Positions 11,301 through 24,463 of a stretch of DNA of 64,000 nt are shown here, piece after piece; the stretch's first letter is position 1, and every line of letters begins with the position of its first letter. The notes beneath the pieces were generated by a model. That model ran no database searches and was not told where the DNA came from. It saw only the letters and a program-made list of their open reading frames with translations. The DNA lies in the NCBI GenBank assembly GCA_034336665.1, contig JAPFBE010000003.1:63035352-63099351 (forward strand), read 5' to 3'. This DNA is from Luscinia megarhynchos (taxonomy: Eukaryota; Chordata; Aves; Passeriformes; Turdidae). A program made the position numbers and the translations under genes.

Positions 11301-14300
11301 GGGTGGATGATTCTGGCTTTGCCATGTTCACACCTTTGCATCCTGGGTGTGGTGTAGCAATTCTTCAGTGGCAAACCCCTATGTGAGAGGGATGCAGTGC
11401 CAGACTGCGAGCTGGGTTGTGCCCAGGAGAGGTAAGGGGTGAGAAATGAGGGTCTCTCTTGCCTTCAGCCTACTGCCATCATGCTGACTTTCACAACATC
11501 TGCAGCAGGGAACTGTCTGGCCCAGGTTGTGCAACCCTGGTCACACAGCCCCAGCACGCACAGGTCATGAACACCCTGGGGCTGTCCCAGGGACAGATTG
11601 CTCAAGTGGCAGTAGCTCTACGTGCAGATGCTTCAACCGCCTTGAGAAAGACACAAGATGTCTAAATATAGCAAAACAGCTGGATGCTTTCCCCTTCCTT
11701 GATTTCTTTCACACATCACAGCAGGAGTTTAGACCAAAGGTAGAAAGTGACATGTCCGTCCCTCCCCCCTTCAGCACATGACTGCAATGGAAAAATCTGG
11801 TTTGACAGAGGGTGCCATCATTTTGCTTGCTTGTTTGTACAATTGTGAAGGTGACTTTCACATCTATAGGTGATGCAAGAATTTTCTCTTCCTATGGGTC
11901 CAGAAGTTCACACGTAAGGTCTAAAAGAATGAAAAAAAAAAGAGACGAGCACATACCTACACACAGAGGCAAAAGAACCACGGGTCTTAAAGTCTTACAA
12001 AGCTACATACAGACAAACTTGATCCTCAGGAGCAAGCTCAGAAGATGGACACAGGTAGATTTCCCAAGTTGTCAGAGTACTAAAGGATCAGATTATTAAG
12101 TGTCAACACACATGGTACAGAGGATGGTACCATTTTTCTGGAGATGGACAAGCTTACATGACAGCCCCATATTTGGGTTTGTGATGCTGGGCTCCCAGCA
12201 GACTCTATGCACAGGGCTACTTCTCCTTTTCCTTAGGACAACCTGTGAAGAATGTGTTTGTTCATCTTCGAATGCTGGGATTTCTTGGGCAGTTGATTAG
12301 CAAGGCAAGGTAATGTGAATTCTGTAGTTCATGTGCTGAATTGCCTATGAAGGCTGAAAGTCTCCATCATATGGAGCTGCTTTGGCTGTAAGTCACATCA
12401 GAAATATTGCAAGGGTGGACTGTCTCCCAGGGCTGGAAATAAAGAAAGCAGGGATGAAAAAGAAGACAAAACTAACACATGAACATATCAACAACAGCAA
12501 CAAAAAAAGCAAAACAACAACAACAAAAAACCCAACTAACCAAACAAAAAACCCACCAAACCCAAACAAAACCCCTAACAATGACAAAAATAGCAAATTA
12601 AAATTTAAGCAAACAAACAAACAAAATACCTCCTCATGTCTGTTTGGGCTGTACATGCCATCACAAAGACTATGTAATGTTAAGCAATTTGGGAAATTTA
12701 AATTTCCCCAAATCTGCTAGTAATAATTGCTCATGGTCATTGCTGGAAGACGTCAAACCTGAATGTGCAGTGCTGTGGACCCTCTAGCTCCCATGGTTTG
12801 TTGCTGTTGGACAACAAGCTTGTAACTCTGACCCCCAGTGCCTATGGAAGCACCATCTGGCCCTGAGAGGTCCTTTTGCATTTTTTGCCCTTCCATCAAT
12901 CATAGAGCATTAAGGAGTTGGATGAGCCCATGGGCTTCTCTGAGAAGAGACAGGTTCCCAACAGGATGGAGGGCGGAGTAGGGGTGAGACTTGGCATAGC
13001 ACCACATCTTTGCCCTGAGGAGGAGTGTGATACAAGGCTAAGGATGGCATTTTCCCCATATACAGCCCAAATAGCTTCGAGGATCTGAACTGCATGAGGT
13101 TGGCATTTCAGGGCATTAGAGAGGTTTCTCAGATGAGGCTGTGCTGTATGAGGCTCATATGTGACCTGAGGTGTCCTGGAGTTAAAAAATCAAATTAGCT
13201 GATAGAGGTTTAGGTTCAGATGCATGTGGCAGGTGCCTAGTTTGGGCTGGCACATGCATGCTGTCACTGATGTACACGGCAGCTACGAGCCTTAGCCCAC
13301 AGAACAATTTCTGTGAGGTCTGGCTTGACAGCATAAGATGGTTTTGCAGGATGGCACAAGTTTAGTGGTGACTCAGGCAGTCTGAACTCGCAGACTGAGG
13401 AGGCTGTGCTGTCATGAGAGTGGGCAGGGGTGGGCAGGAAGCACCTAACCCAAGCCCACGCAGTGTCCTGCCGGCAGCAGCAGGAAGGCAGTGTGGGTGC
13501 CATCGCCCTGCCGTCCCAGCAGCCCTGCCACTCCCAGCTGCTTCAGGCCACAGCTGCATGGAGGCTGGGATGGGGAGGCGATGGGCAGAGGAGGGAGGGA
13601 GCCCAGCCTGCATCCCCAGTGCAGCCAGAGCCCAGCATCACTCGTGTGCCCTGTCCCTGCTCAGCCACAGCGGGAGCTCGTCCCCAGCGTGCCGTCTGCA
13701 GTGTGTGCTGGAAAATGGTCACTGCCCCTCTCTGAGACGGGCCTTACTCTTCCTGCTAGCATTTGCTGCTGGCACACTCATATTTGAACCAGAACAGCCC
13801 CACAAGCAGATCATAAAGCTCCTTTTTTTTCCAGGCCAGAAGCTGATTTGTCTTTGCTAAATGAACTGCTGTAACCTCAGTGTTACCCTGGAGAGAATTC
13901 CTCTGTATTTTGCTTGTAAATCATTCACATGGGTTGACACAAAGTTCTAATCTGAGTACAGTATGCAGCATTTGGTACAGTATGTGGTTCCTTGAAAAGC
14001 ACTATTGCATGTACATGTCTGGGATCAATTATTTTCATTGAAACAAGAGAAGCCACATGATGAGTAAACCCTTAAGTATGACATTTTATTCCCACACTTG
14101 TGAATATATACAACAAAATATACTGAAAAAGAACACTTTAAAAGCATCCTTTAATGTCAAACCTACTAACCTCTTATTTTGTCTTTGGAAAAAGAACTGT
14201 GGTGGATAATAATGCACTCCCTCAACACACAATACCTAAACCTTGGAGGTAAAAAGAGATTTCCCTGCAGAACAAACTCCAGTTCCAAATAGTGACTTTG

Positions 14301-16120
14301 TTGCTGTCATTTTTCTTTCTTCACATTCTAGTCAAAGCTACAGGCTCTAGCAGTGTGGAGTCTCTGTCATGCCAAGCAGAGTGAGCACACTGACTGGAAA
14401 ATAAACCTTACCCTCCTGCAAACAGTACCCCCAAAGCTGGTGGCATGGATCTCTGGCATGTGCCTGTTCCAAGATAAGGGGTGCCAGCACCAGGAGGGCA
14501 CTCACCCTTTCAAACAGCCCACTGCCATGCAGATGCTTTCATTTACTGCACTGTGAACCTGCCTCCATCTCATCTCTCTCAGAGAGGAGCATGTTCCCAT
14601 GCCTGTGATGCCCAGCACCATCCCACTTCCCAGGGACAGGGGTCAGGGAGTGCCTCCTGTCCCAGGGGAATCCTGCCTGGCCACTGGAGGTTTTCTGAGG
14701 ACTCTGAGCTGGCACAAGCTCAGGGATGTGCAAGGCACAAGCCCCAGGTGCCATCAAAAGTCCAGCCTTTCCTCTCTTTACAGTTTGTCAGGCTGAGTGA
14801 TCCAGGGTGTATTTTTGAAGCATTAAAGCCATAAGAAGCTTAAAGTGATAAAGGATTTGGATAGGATTTAAGTATGTTTAAGCCTTTGAATAGGATCAAG
14901 CTGTGTGCAAGGTACCAGCAGCCTGTGCAGGCACATGATCTTATCTCTGCTGCCCTCATTATTATAACCCTCTTCATGCTGATAGTGTTATAATAAGTGT
15001 AATATGAATAAACAGAAAGAAATATCACTCCACCAGGAAACAGCTCCTCTGCTTTATTGTATCCATGGCACCTATTAACACCTCTATCCCAGGAACTCAC
15101 TGAGATGTGTGTTCATACACCAAAGCAGTTTTCACTTTTGACTTCACACACTTTACAAGAAATTAATTCTTTCCCAAACTGTTCCAAAAGCTGGGAACTA
15201 TCCCATTTTTTACAGTTGGGATTCTGAGATACTATGGACCAGCACTTGAAAAAAATATGACTAATCCACTAATTTGTTCCCATGAATAAATTTAAGATGT
15301 AAAATCCCACTTAGCAGCTGGGTCTCTGTCTCTGGGTAGCTCTAGAGCTGGCCATGTTTTGTGTGTTAAACAAGCAGATAAAACCAAGCTGGGATCAGGA
15401 AACTCCATTTCTACTACATCTTGGTGGTGAGAAGTTGGCAAGGGGCCTTGGACTGATTTTACAGGTCAAAGGTTGGGCAGATATCTTCTATTCCCTGCCT
15501 CCTCTGAGCTGTAAGCATCTTCTCCTGCAGTGCTGCAACAACCTTGACTACCTTTTGGGCAGGGTTGTGCTCTTCTCAGCTCAAACTGTCCCACTTTACA
15601 GACATTGAAGGCACAGTGGGCAGGTGAGGGTGGCTCCCAGCACATGGTTGAGGCACAGTTCAAAGGAAAAGCATACCTGGATACTTGTGCTGAAGTACAA
15701 AAAAAATATCCCTTAGGGAGTCAATTTAACTGCAGTTTTATGGTTCTGACCAGATCTGCTCATGAGAACCGTTTTCTTCCCCCTTAGACCTCTACATGAA
15801 TTATTAACCCATGTATGAGACACCTTGCTCTTTCCTCTTCTTGTTGGGTTCCACAGAATCATGAGATGCTCAGCTGTCTCCAGAGGCATGATCCTGTGCA
15901 CCTTTCAGCATGTTTACAAATACAGATGCAGTAAGATGCATGTAGTCAGGGCTACTGTGTTTTGAAACAGAGACCCAAATAAATACAAATCCCAGCACAG
16001 TGGAAAAGTTAATGCTTATGGTGGCAAGGAAAGCTCCATAACCGGCTAGAGGAAAGAGGAAATGGAGTTCCTCCTGATTTCATGCCTAGGAAGAGGACAG
16101 AAAATCCACTGGTGTTGCCA
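8320..16120. other. Intergenic DNA without a recognisable gene
   Basis: No gene, RNA or transposon is recognised. It contains a C/A-only tract (about 12,484-12,580) and a moderately GC-rich stretch (about 13,400-13,730, around 11 CpGs). The GC-rich stretch has overlapping open frames on both strands (up to 148 codons), the usual sign of stop depletion rather than coding. Confidence 0.65.
12484..12580. repeat. C/A-only low-complexity tract
   Basis: Nearly 100 bases made almost entirely of A and C on the plus strand (patterns such as aacaacaac, aaaaaaccc, ccaaaccc), so G/T-only on the minus strand. Low complexity. No unit is perfectly repeated. Confidence 0.85.
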
Positions 16121-16347
16121 TAGCATCTTAGAATAATTTAGGGTGAAAAGACCTTCGAGATCGTTCAGTCCATTAACTCAGCTCTGCCAAGTCCACATCA
16201 AACCCTGTCCCTCAGTGTCACTTCTGCACATCCTTTACATATGCCCAGGGATGGTGACCCCACCACTTCCTTGGGCAGCTTGTGCCAATGCTTGACAACC
16301 CTAATAGCCAATCTAAAACTCCTCTGGAACAACTTTCCTCTTGTCAG
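16121..16347 (-). mobile_element. CR1 retrotransposon fragment
   Basis: Plus-strand reading is the reverse complement of a CR1 3' region: a decayed 'cttagaata' end, then 'agaccttcgagatcgttcag', 'ccctgtccctcagtg', 'cagggatggtgacccca', 'cttccttgggcagc' and 'tgccaatgcttgacaaccct'. It is diverged and 5'-truncated. The family match is from memory but the order of blocks is characteristic. Confidence 0.88.
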
Positions 16348-19300
16348 GGCACAGCCACATTAAGGCATGGCAGGATACTCTCATTTACATATAGGGTCTC
16401 TGTCCTTCCAGGGATTTGTATCTGATTGCCTTGGGTGGATCCCAAGAGAGATATTGCCTAAGAAATGAACAAATACCCTCAAAGACTTTGGCTGCCTGCA
16501 ATGCTATAGTCTCATTCCTTTATTCTAGAGTTCTGTGGCTGTTCACCCAAGGGATAAGTGACTCAGGTCATTTCATCACTGTGATTTACATTTGGCTTCA
16601 AATCAACTACTCTCTTTTTATTTCTGCTCAGTCATCTCTCTTGTAAGAGCCCTCAGAAGCATACCTCTCTCACTTAAATATTTATCAACAAAGAATAACT
16701 ACTCAATATTTAAACATTAACTGAGAGATGAGGACAGAAAATCCATAGGATCTGTACACTGGCAGCTGGGGACCAGGTCTGCTTCAGTGATTACTGAAAT
16801 ATTATATATTGTAAATTACTCCAGAAATAGACACCAGGATCAGTAACTGAAAGTATTCAAGTATTCCCCAGCTGGTTATTGCCACATTGCTCAAGGAAAC
16901 AGCCAAGTCAGGCTCAAAACTTTCCAGGCAGACAGACATAGTAAATCTGGAGAAGCCCAAAGCACCCAGGAGTATGAATAGAAAAGGAAGTATCAGTTTC
17001 TTGTAACTGTTAGAAATACATTAATTTCTTCCTTTCCCTAAATGGTATCAAACACAGCACTGCTGAAACACTCTCATGAACTGATGGAGTTGAGTGGTTT
17101 GATCTGACCTGAGTTTGCTTTGCTGGGTCAGATCCAGTGGTCTGCATCTGGTTGGCATTTTCAGTGACTACCAGTTCACAGAAACCCATTTGTGCTGCTG
17201 TAATCACCTTGCAGGTGTATCTACAAGGCGCTAACAAGTGCATTTCTGGCTGCCTGCCTATGCACTGGTGTGAGGAGCTCTGTGAATGAGAGCTTCAGAG
17301 ACAGCAGGCAGCACCATCACACTGCAGCTGCAATTCCCACATGTGCAGGGCTTGCTCCAAAACCTCTTAAAATTAATGCACCCTTATTAACCTGGCACAA
17401 AAACAAAGTTTGAGGCAAAACAGCGAAGTGACTGCATACCAAGGTGAGTTGAGGTGAAAATTGCAGGAAAGTAGCCAATTACTTGCTGTCCTGTCGATGC
17501 AAGGCATGATTATATTTTACATTTAATTCTCTAGTTGCACTGAGCCTCACTTAATTTAAAGTAATTCGTTTCCTATTATAAAGCAGCACTTGGATTTTAC
17601 AGAGAACATCCTCCTCACCCAGCTTGCAGCAAGGGAATGAATTCCTAATTCTCCCAGCATACCTCAAGCCTGACCTCAGCCATGCATGGAGCCTTCACAA
17701 AGGAGACCTTCAAGCACACTTTCCTGACAGAGCATTAGACTTTCCCAGACCCAAGGATGGCTCCAGTAGTGCTCAGCTGGCAGGAGGAGGAGTGGCCCAG
17801 GATATCTTGGTCCATCCCTGTCCCTGCACAGTACACTGCAGCCATCCTCTGGGAATGGTGAATTTCAGACCCATGCAAAATCATAGCCAAAGTTCCTGAT
17901 GAAAGGAGTTTTCACAGGCTCTGTGCACCTTATGGCCCAGTGGGTTTCTTGTCCCTGCCACATTGCTGGAGAAATGTCCCTGGAGTTCGCTGGGACAAAT
18001 TTTCATTGGGTTAAAGGCACAAAAACAGGTGTCTGGTGAAAAGAGTGGAAGACTTAAAGCATGGTGCTGCATGTCCAGCTCTCCAGTGCAGGGTAAGCAC
18101 AGCAGGGCAGTGTGATGCCTTGCAATGATAGTGACCATGCCATAGACAAACACACAGGCTTCTCCAGGAGGTGGCTATCCTGCATCCCTGCTGCACAAAA
18201 TGCATGGATAATTTAGACAAGGGAAGAGAGTGTGGATTTTACCTACGTTTGTTCACCATGCTGATGACTTTCTCTTACATTGCATGGCTGGACAGTACCA
18301 TGGCACTATGCACCCAACTGCTCCACTCCAGTGCAGGGATTTTGTTTTTTATCTCAGTGACATCACGAAATGGGGAGCTGTGCATGTGTTTGTGCTCCTC
18401 AGGGAGAGGAGCAGGCAAATCCTCTGCTGTTTGTATGGCAAAGATTCCTCTTAGCTAATGGAATACATGCTGCTAGGTTTTTCAGTAAGCCCTTCTGATT
18501 TCAGGAATAGCTGCTGTACCATCTTCTACTCTAGCAGATAAATAACTCTTGTTTCCTAAGGTTAATACATAATCTTGGAAAATTCACAGGCATATCTGTG
18601 TCTCTCCTATCTCCATAATGTGTGAATCCAGGGGTTTAGTTCTTCCCTTTTGATGAGAATTATCATGAAGGGAGGTGATGGCTGACAAACTCATTCCTGT
18701 CTGGACATTAGAGAATCCACACAGGCAAGCAGTGCTGGCAGGAAGGTTCCACACACATCTGCCCAGAGAGGTCTGGTTTAGTTTCTGCTCTGCCTGGTCA
18801 GTGCTGCAGATGTGTGAGATGGTCCAGGCTATCTCCTTCCTCTCTCTGGGCAATCATTTTGAATCTGAGAAGATCATTGCAAATTCATAAATCTCAAAGT
18901 GATCTTAAGTCCTAACTGCTTGTTGGGCTTACATTTTTTGTGCTTTGCTCTGTGTAAGAGGTTTCTGTGTAACGCTATGCTAGTGATGAAAACACTGCTG
19001 AAGACTTTGCAATTTAGACATCCCATTCAGCAAGAGAGATGTGTGTACTCAGACAGGGCCAACTCCCAAGTGTTTTCACTTTCCCCCCTTCAGTTGTGAA
19101 ACAAGAGCCTCAATCTCTTCTAAAGGCTGGCAAACAGCCCTTGTCCAAAGAGCACCACGTCACCTGCCTGCATGTGACACGGCCCATGTGACAGTGAGCA
19201 GGGCCCAGGGTCACCCTCCCAGGGACCTGTGACGTGCCAATGCCCATGGGAGAGCAGGGCTGGGCTGCTTGCTTGCCTCAGTTCATAGAGCAGGGAAAGC

Positions 19301-21719
19301 TCAGGTGTGGAGGCTCCCTCCTTACAGGGATTCAGCTGGGCACCCTGTGAGCCATGAGAGATGGACAAAGTGCCTGCTGCCAAATTCGTGCCTGAGAAAT
19401 TACACAAGAGCTCTACTGACACAACAGGTCCACTCCTGAAGCTCTGTAGGACAAATTATGTGTATTAGATCCTGGTACTGGCTTGGGAAGAAAGGGCAAG
19501 GTGGAACTGTGGACAAGGCTCACCAGTGGTGTGAGAGCCAGTGCAATTAGCTTCTGCTGCTTTTGGCCAACAGTGTGCTTTCCACATGGCACCTCTGAAA
19601 AATATACAAGGGCACATGAAGGTCTGATAAACTGGCTGGACTCCAACAAGTTCAGGATATTGTTTGTTTATATCACTTGGCAGGGGGGACTGGCCATGAA
19701 AATGCTGCAAATAACAGAAATCCAGAATACAGAAACCTCTACCCATCTGCCTTCTGTGGTCTGAAGAACAAGAAGAAATGGGGTTGTTTTCTTTCCCTGA
19801 TCTCTGAACTAGTGTGCTTGCTCCATGTTATTCTTCTGGTCTCCTAAATTATCAGAATAAGCACTCTTAAAACCATATAAAGCAAGTCCCCACTTTGCCA
19901 TGCTGTTGTCATCTCTAGCATTTGTTGCTATCTATTCATTAAGGTACATCCTCTTAATAAAAACATCCAAGAAACCAGCCTTTGTTTGCTGTTTATACAT
20001 TCAGGGATTCCAGATTTATAGTGCTCATTTACCTTAATTGAAGCTTATGACGAGTACAAATTTTCTGCTGAAAGAAAAAGACAAAAGAGCAGAATGGTAT
20101 AGGACAGTGTTCATGTAGAGATAAAGCAATGATTGTGTCATTTGTTTTGGAGGGTATGTTTGCTATTAAGCTGAAGTCTAAAGTAAGGTACATTGATTTA
20201 CAGGAAATAGCTCACTTACACACATATTAGACATTTACAAACTCTACTTCAGAAGCCCCTGAATACTGATAAGCCTTTGTGATTTCAGCCAAGTATGTCA
20301 TCAATAACATCAGTGTCTGTTTATAAACATTTTTTTCCCTCATTCAGGTAGTCAAAGTTCAGGAAAATATTTGTCTTTGGTCTCTGCAAATGAATGGCTT
20401 GAAATTCAGTGACATTGTCCTTTTCAAAGGGAACTGAAAGAACCCAGTCCTGTTTCCTAGAAGAGTCTCAGAGGAGCAGGAGAGCCAATGTGATTTCCAG
20501 AGAAGTGGCACCCTTCTTTCTGGTTTTGCCACTTAATGGAAAAAAATAATTATTTCCTCTTATTGTGTCTTTGCTTCTTGGAAGATTTGCAAAATGCTTT
20601 TTTGACCTCTTGGATTACTTGTGGAAGAGTTATATGTACGACATGAAAGGACGCACTGGTAGATAAAATACCTTCCTATAATTAACACAAAAAATTGGAC
20701 ATGGCTAGTCCCCATCTAATTGCTGGCACTGGGATCTTTTTCCTGAAATGGCTTTGGCTCCATTTGAAGGTCCTGATTTAGCAAATCATTTAAGCACATG
20801 CTGCTGTAAAGCGGATGTGCTTAAGAGCTGCTGATGTGCAGCCCTAATTGGGTGGGGTTTTGCTCATCCTCCTGTGTGCAAGCCTGCAGGAAAAAAATCT
20901 GGCTTTTCTTTGTGTTGTGCACTGGTATCCTTGATACATTTCAACACAGAGAATCCAGGGTAATAGTACTTGGCATCAAGGCAAAACACAAGTAAATGTC
21001 ATGTGGCGCATCTATCTGTTACTCTAAAGCAAACATTAGGAAATTAATAGGCTAAATAATTATGCCCAAGAGGGCAGAGCAAGGGCCACCACGATAGGAC
21101 TGCCTCTGCTCAGAGGCAGCTGCTGGTGCTGCAGGGTTTCCTTCTGAGCAGTCTGCCCTCCATCCCTCCCTGCACCGGGAGCTGGCCCAGAAATACCCAT
21201 TTTCTCTGCTGGCTTTGTGAGAAGCACGGGAACATTTTCCCACTGGGAACAGGATGCTGATTTATTTGTTCTGCTGGGTTTCCACACCTGATTCCCACCC
21301 TGCTGTCCTTCCAGCCTCTGGTGAAGCAAAGTTCCTCCCCTCTGCACCCATCCCTCTTTGCCATCCTCAAGTGATTCGGCTGACATCAGCACAAAAACCA
21401 GCAGAACCACTGGCAGCCAGTAGCTCTTCTGCTTTGCCTTGGGACAGCTTTTGTGACAGCTAATGCTCTAGAGAGGTGACTCCTCCTCAGTGCTGTGGCT
21501 ATGTTGGAGTTTCTCCTGACAGTGGGATCTCATCATGACAGAGAAAAATCTCAGACTGGGGTCAGCATGGGGCCTCAGGAGCACTTGAACCATTAACTGA
21601 AAAAATCCCAGAGTTGCTCTGTGTTCCCAGCAGCTCTAGCATTGTTGGGTGGTGTTTCTCTGAAGAGGTTATCCTGCTGTTTTTGTCACCACACGCTCTG
21701 AGATGGACACAGGCATAGA
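16348..21719. other. Intergenic DNA without a recognisable gene
   Basis: No gene, RNA gene or transposon is recognised. Open frames up to about 116 codons (for example near 21,060-21,410) lack any recognisable motif. The part from about 19,800 to 20,700 is AT-rich unique sequence of a type that often includes conserved noncoding elements, which is not testable here. Confidence 0.6.
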
Positions 21720-22460
21720 TGGATGATAATTTCTCATGTAGCCCAGCTCGTCACGGCCATGAAAGGAACAGAGGGTGCCGGGGGCCTGACAGCCTGCACC
21801 GGGCACAGACCCCCGAGGGTCACGCCGCACAGCCACGCTGTTCTGAACCACCAGCCTGTCTCCTGCCGCAGCAGCAGTGCTTCATCTGCGGGTGAATGAA
21901 ACCAGGCGGCATCAGTGCAGCCGCCGAGGAGCTCCTCTGAATGCCCCTGAGCTGCGAGCCAGGCTTTCCCCCCGAGCTGAGTGCTTCTGTGCCTAAGCTT
22001 TTCATCTTACACCATATTTTCATTGCCCATATTTGTGCCTTGTCCGCGTCGAATGGTACAAGCTCTTACTGCCCAAGAGAAGGGGCGGGGGAGGGAGGGG
22101 AGGAAGGGAAAGGAGGGGAGAATTTGTTGTCTCTTGTCAATCGATCAGCAGCAATTCCTTTTAGATAATAACACACAAATTGCCTGTGCAGCTCAGCTAC
22201 TGCTCTGCCTCTGTGAGGATCTGCTGGGACCAGGCTTGAAATCAGCGAGTTAACGAGCTGTGAGAGCAAAGGAGGAGATGAGAGGGGGAGGAGGGCGATA
22301 AATCTGAAATGCAGCTCCTGCCCGGGCTCCGCTGGGAGTTGGGCGCTCACCTGAGCTGTGCTCGCAGCATCCCAGCTCTAGAGCCACGAACGGGGATCCC
22401 GGTTATCCAGCAGCTTGGAGAGAGCCGGCGAGGCTGGGAGAAGGGGCAAAGCACTGGCTG
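21720..22460. promoter_or_regulatory. Second CpG-rich block with a G-run tract
   Basis: Roughly 34 CpGs in 740 bp by eye, with a GC-box-like G-run tract at 22,082-22,118 that has four or more G-runs on the plus strand. Long overlapping open frames on both strands (to 164 and 188 codons, about 22,309-22,913) are unrecognised and consistent with stop depletion. It is a candidate promoter of an unannotated noncoding transcript, or an enhancer. No exon can be assigned. Confidence 0.45.
22082..22118 (+). other. G-run tract able to form a G-quadruplex
   Basis: Consecutive runs of three to five G separated by one or two bases (runs start at about 22,082, 22,087, 22,093, 22,097, 22,105 and 22,114). 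This fits the usual quadruplex pattern of four G-runs with short loops. It also contains GGGGCGGGG, an Sp1/KLF-type GC box. Confidence 0.7.
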
Positions 22461-24372
22461 TGCCTGCTGTAGCCACGTCCTGCCCCAGCTCTGCCCTTCC
22501 CCTGCCTCCTCAGACCATCGTTTGGGGTTTAAGTGCCTCCCTGGAGCAGATACAGACATATATACAGCCATGTGTAATCCATATAGACTCCCTCCAGCAC
22601 GAATTGGAAGGGCAGCTGTGAGGCAGCCTGTGCCTCTCAGTTCTGTGCCCAGCCACACCATTTCTGTGACATTAATCGTTTGCAAAGTGTTAGCTGGGGG
22701 TCCCGGCAGTGGTGGCCCCCCATACAATGGCAGCAGCTCCCCAGGAGGCACAGAGGCATCACCGGGGTTCAAGCCCTGCTCTCCTCTCCTCACTTCTGTG
22801 TAAGGGACACCCGCTTTGGTCATCTCCCCCGTTCTGCAGGCAGCACAAAAGAAACACAGAGTTTGTTGCCTTCTCAGCTTCATAACAGAGCTATCCAGTT
22901 CTAAAATTATCAAAGTGAAATGGAGGCTTGCTTAATGTGTGTGTGGGTGTTAATGGAGACAGAACCGCTCTTATAACTGCCTTAAAAGCTATTTCATAGA
23001 ATAGTTTCATTGTCAGGGACTTTAAACATACAGGATTAATATCTTAACTGACTGTGCCTCATTTTGTATTATCTCAAGGACAAATTTATAAGATGATACA
23101 CACTATTTAGTCTTTATAATGCTTGCATCTGTAACTGCCATGCTTTGGGAGAATTTTATCATCATTGCTACTTGTAGAAACATATTAACTTGCCATAAAC
23201 AACTAAAAATAAATTAATCACATTCACAAATCTGTTAAGGGGTTAGCTACTATATATAAACTGCCAAAAGCAACCTGAAATCTATATGAAATGAGGCAAA
23301 TATTGCTCAGAGATATTAAATAACACATGTATAAATCAGCTTAATTTAAAGCATCATTGAAATTCATAATGTTATTTTGACTTGTAACATAAGGTTGTGT
23401 GTTTTATTAAAATTCTTTTACTGAAAATGCTTAGATTAAAAAAAAATGTTGCAATTATTGTATGGATTTTCTATTTCTTGAAATTTTATTTTCATTTTCA
23501 ATTTAATTTTGTTAAGAAGGAGAAGTAAAAAGTGCTGATTATAGGATGTCTTAAACCACAGTATTTTTCAGAAATGTTTCATGCCTGGTAATTTTCTATG
23601 CACGTCATAGGAATTGCTTGGCTTCTCCAAGCAGAGTTCTCACAGTGTGGGATGCTTGAGGGAAAGGAGACCTTTTCTATGAATGGACAGGGAAAGCTGT
23701 CAGCTTGTTTAGTCTTGCAAATCAGAGACAGAGAGTAGATATGTTTGTTGCTTGTGAATATATTAGAGTGAAATTCAAAAAAGGCTCTTTTATCGAGTGG
23801 AGAATGTTGGCATAGAAATAAATACGAGCATGTTAAAAGAATTGACAGATCTGTGCAGCCCAGATATCCTGTTTCTGATGTAGTGACACTTACCTAAGGA
23901 AGAGTACAAAAATGTATCCATTCTAAGCTATCCCCAACAACCCTCAAACATTTTGAAATACTATGGAAATCAAGAAGGGTATCACAAAGCTCTGAGATTA
24001 AAGAGGGAATGTGATGCCCCAGTTTTCTCAGAAAGGAGAGGTAAGCAATCCTCGTCCTCCTACCTCACTGCAGCACCAGACACATCTCTACTTTTTCTTG
24101 GCAGCTGTTCTCCAGAGCCTAGAAGAGAAGAGCAGTCATTTTCTGGTCTTTAAGAGCTGGGTGGTTACACAGGAAAAGCATCAACATTCCTGACAGAAGG
24201 AGGTGAACAAAGAGGGAGGAAGATGCAGCAGGACTGATGCACACCCTGTGTTTTATCAGCTGTACAATATCTGGGGACACTGGATTACCCTCTGAAGATT
24301 CTCTCTGATCCATAATGCTGGATCTAGCCACTGGCTCCATGTCCAGTAAGGAGAATGGGCCCCTATCCATCC

Positions 24373-24463
<91 letters not shown>

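Noticed and set aside
13414..13860. 148-codon frame and companions in a GC-rich stretch
   Set aside because: Several overlapping frames are open at once, and the composition is dominated by A, P, S and C without motifs.
15850..15905. Short 'cacagaatcatgag' stretch resembling a CR1 end
   Set aside because: Only about 12 bases match and no further CR1 blocks follow.
22309..22913. Overlapping frames of 164 codons (plus) and 188 codons (minus)
   Set aside because: Both strands are open over the same GC-rich DNA, no motif is recognised, and there is no splice or homology support.
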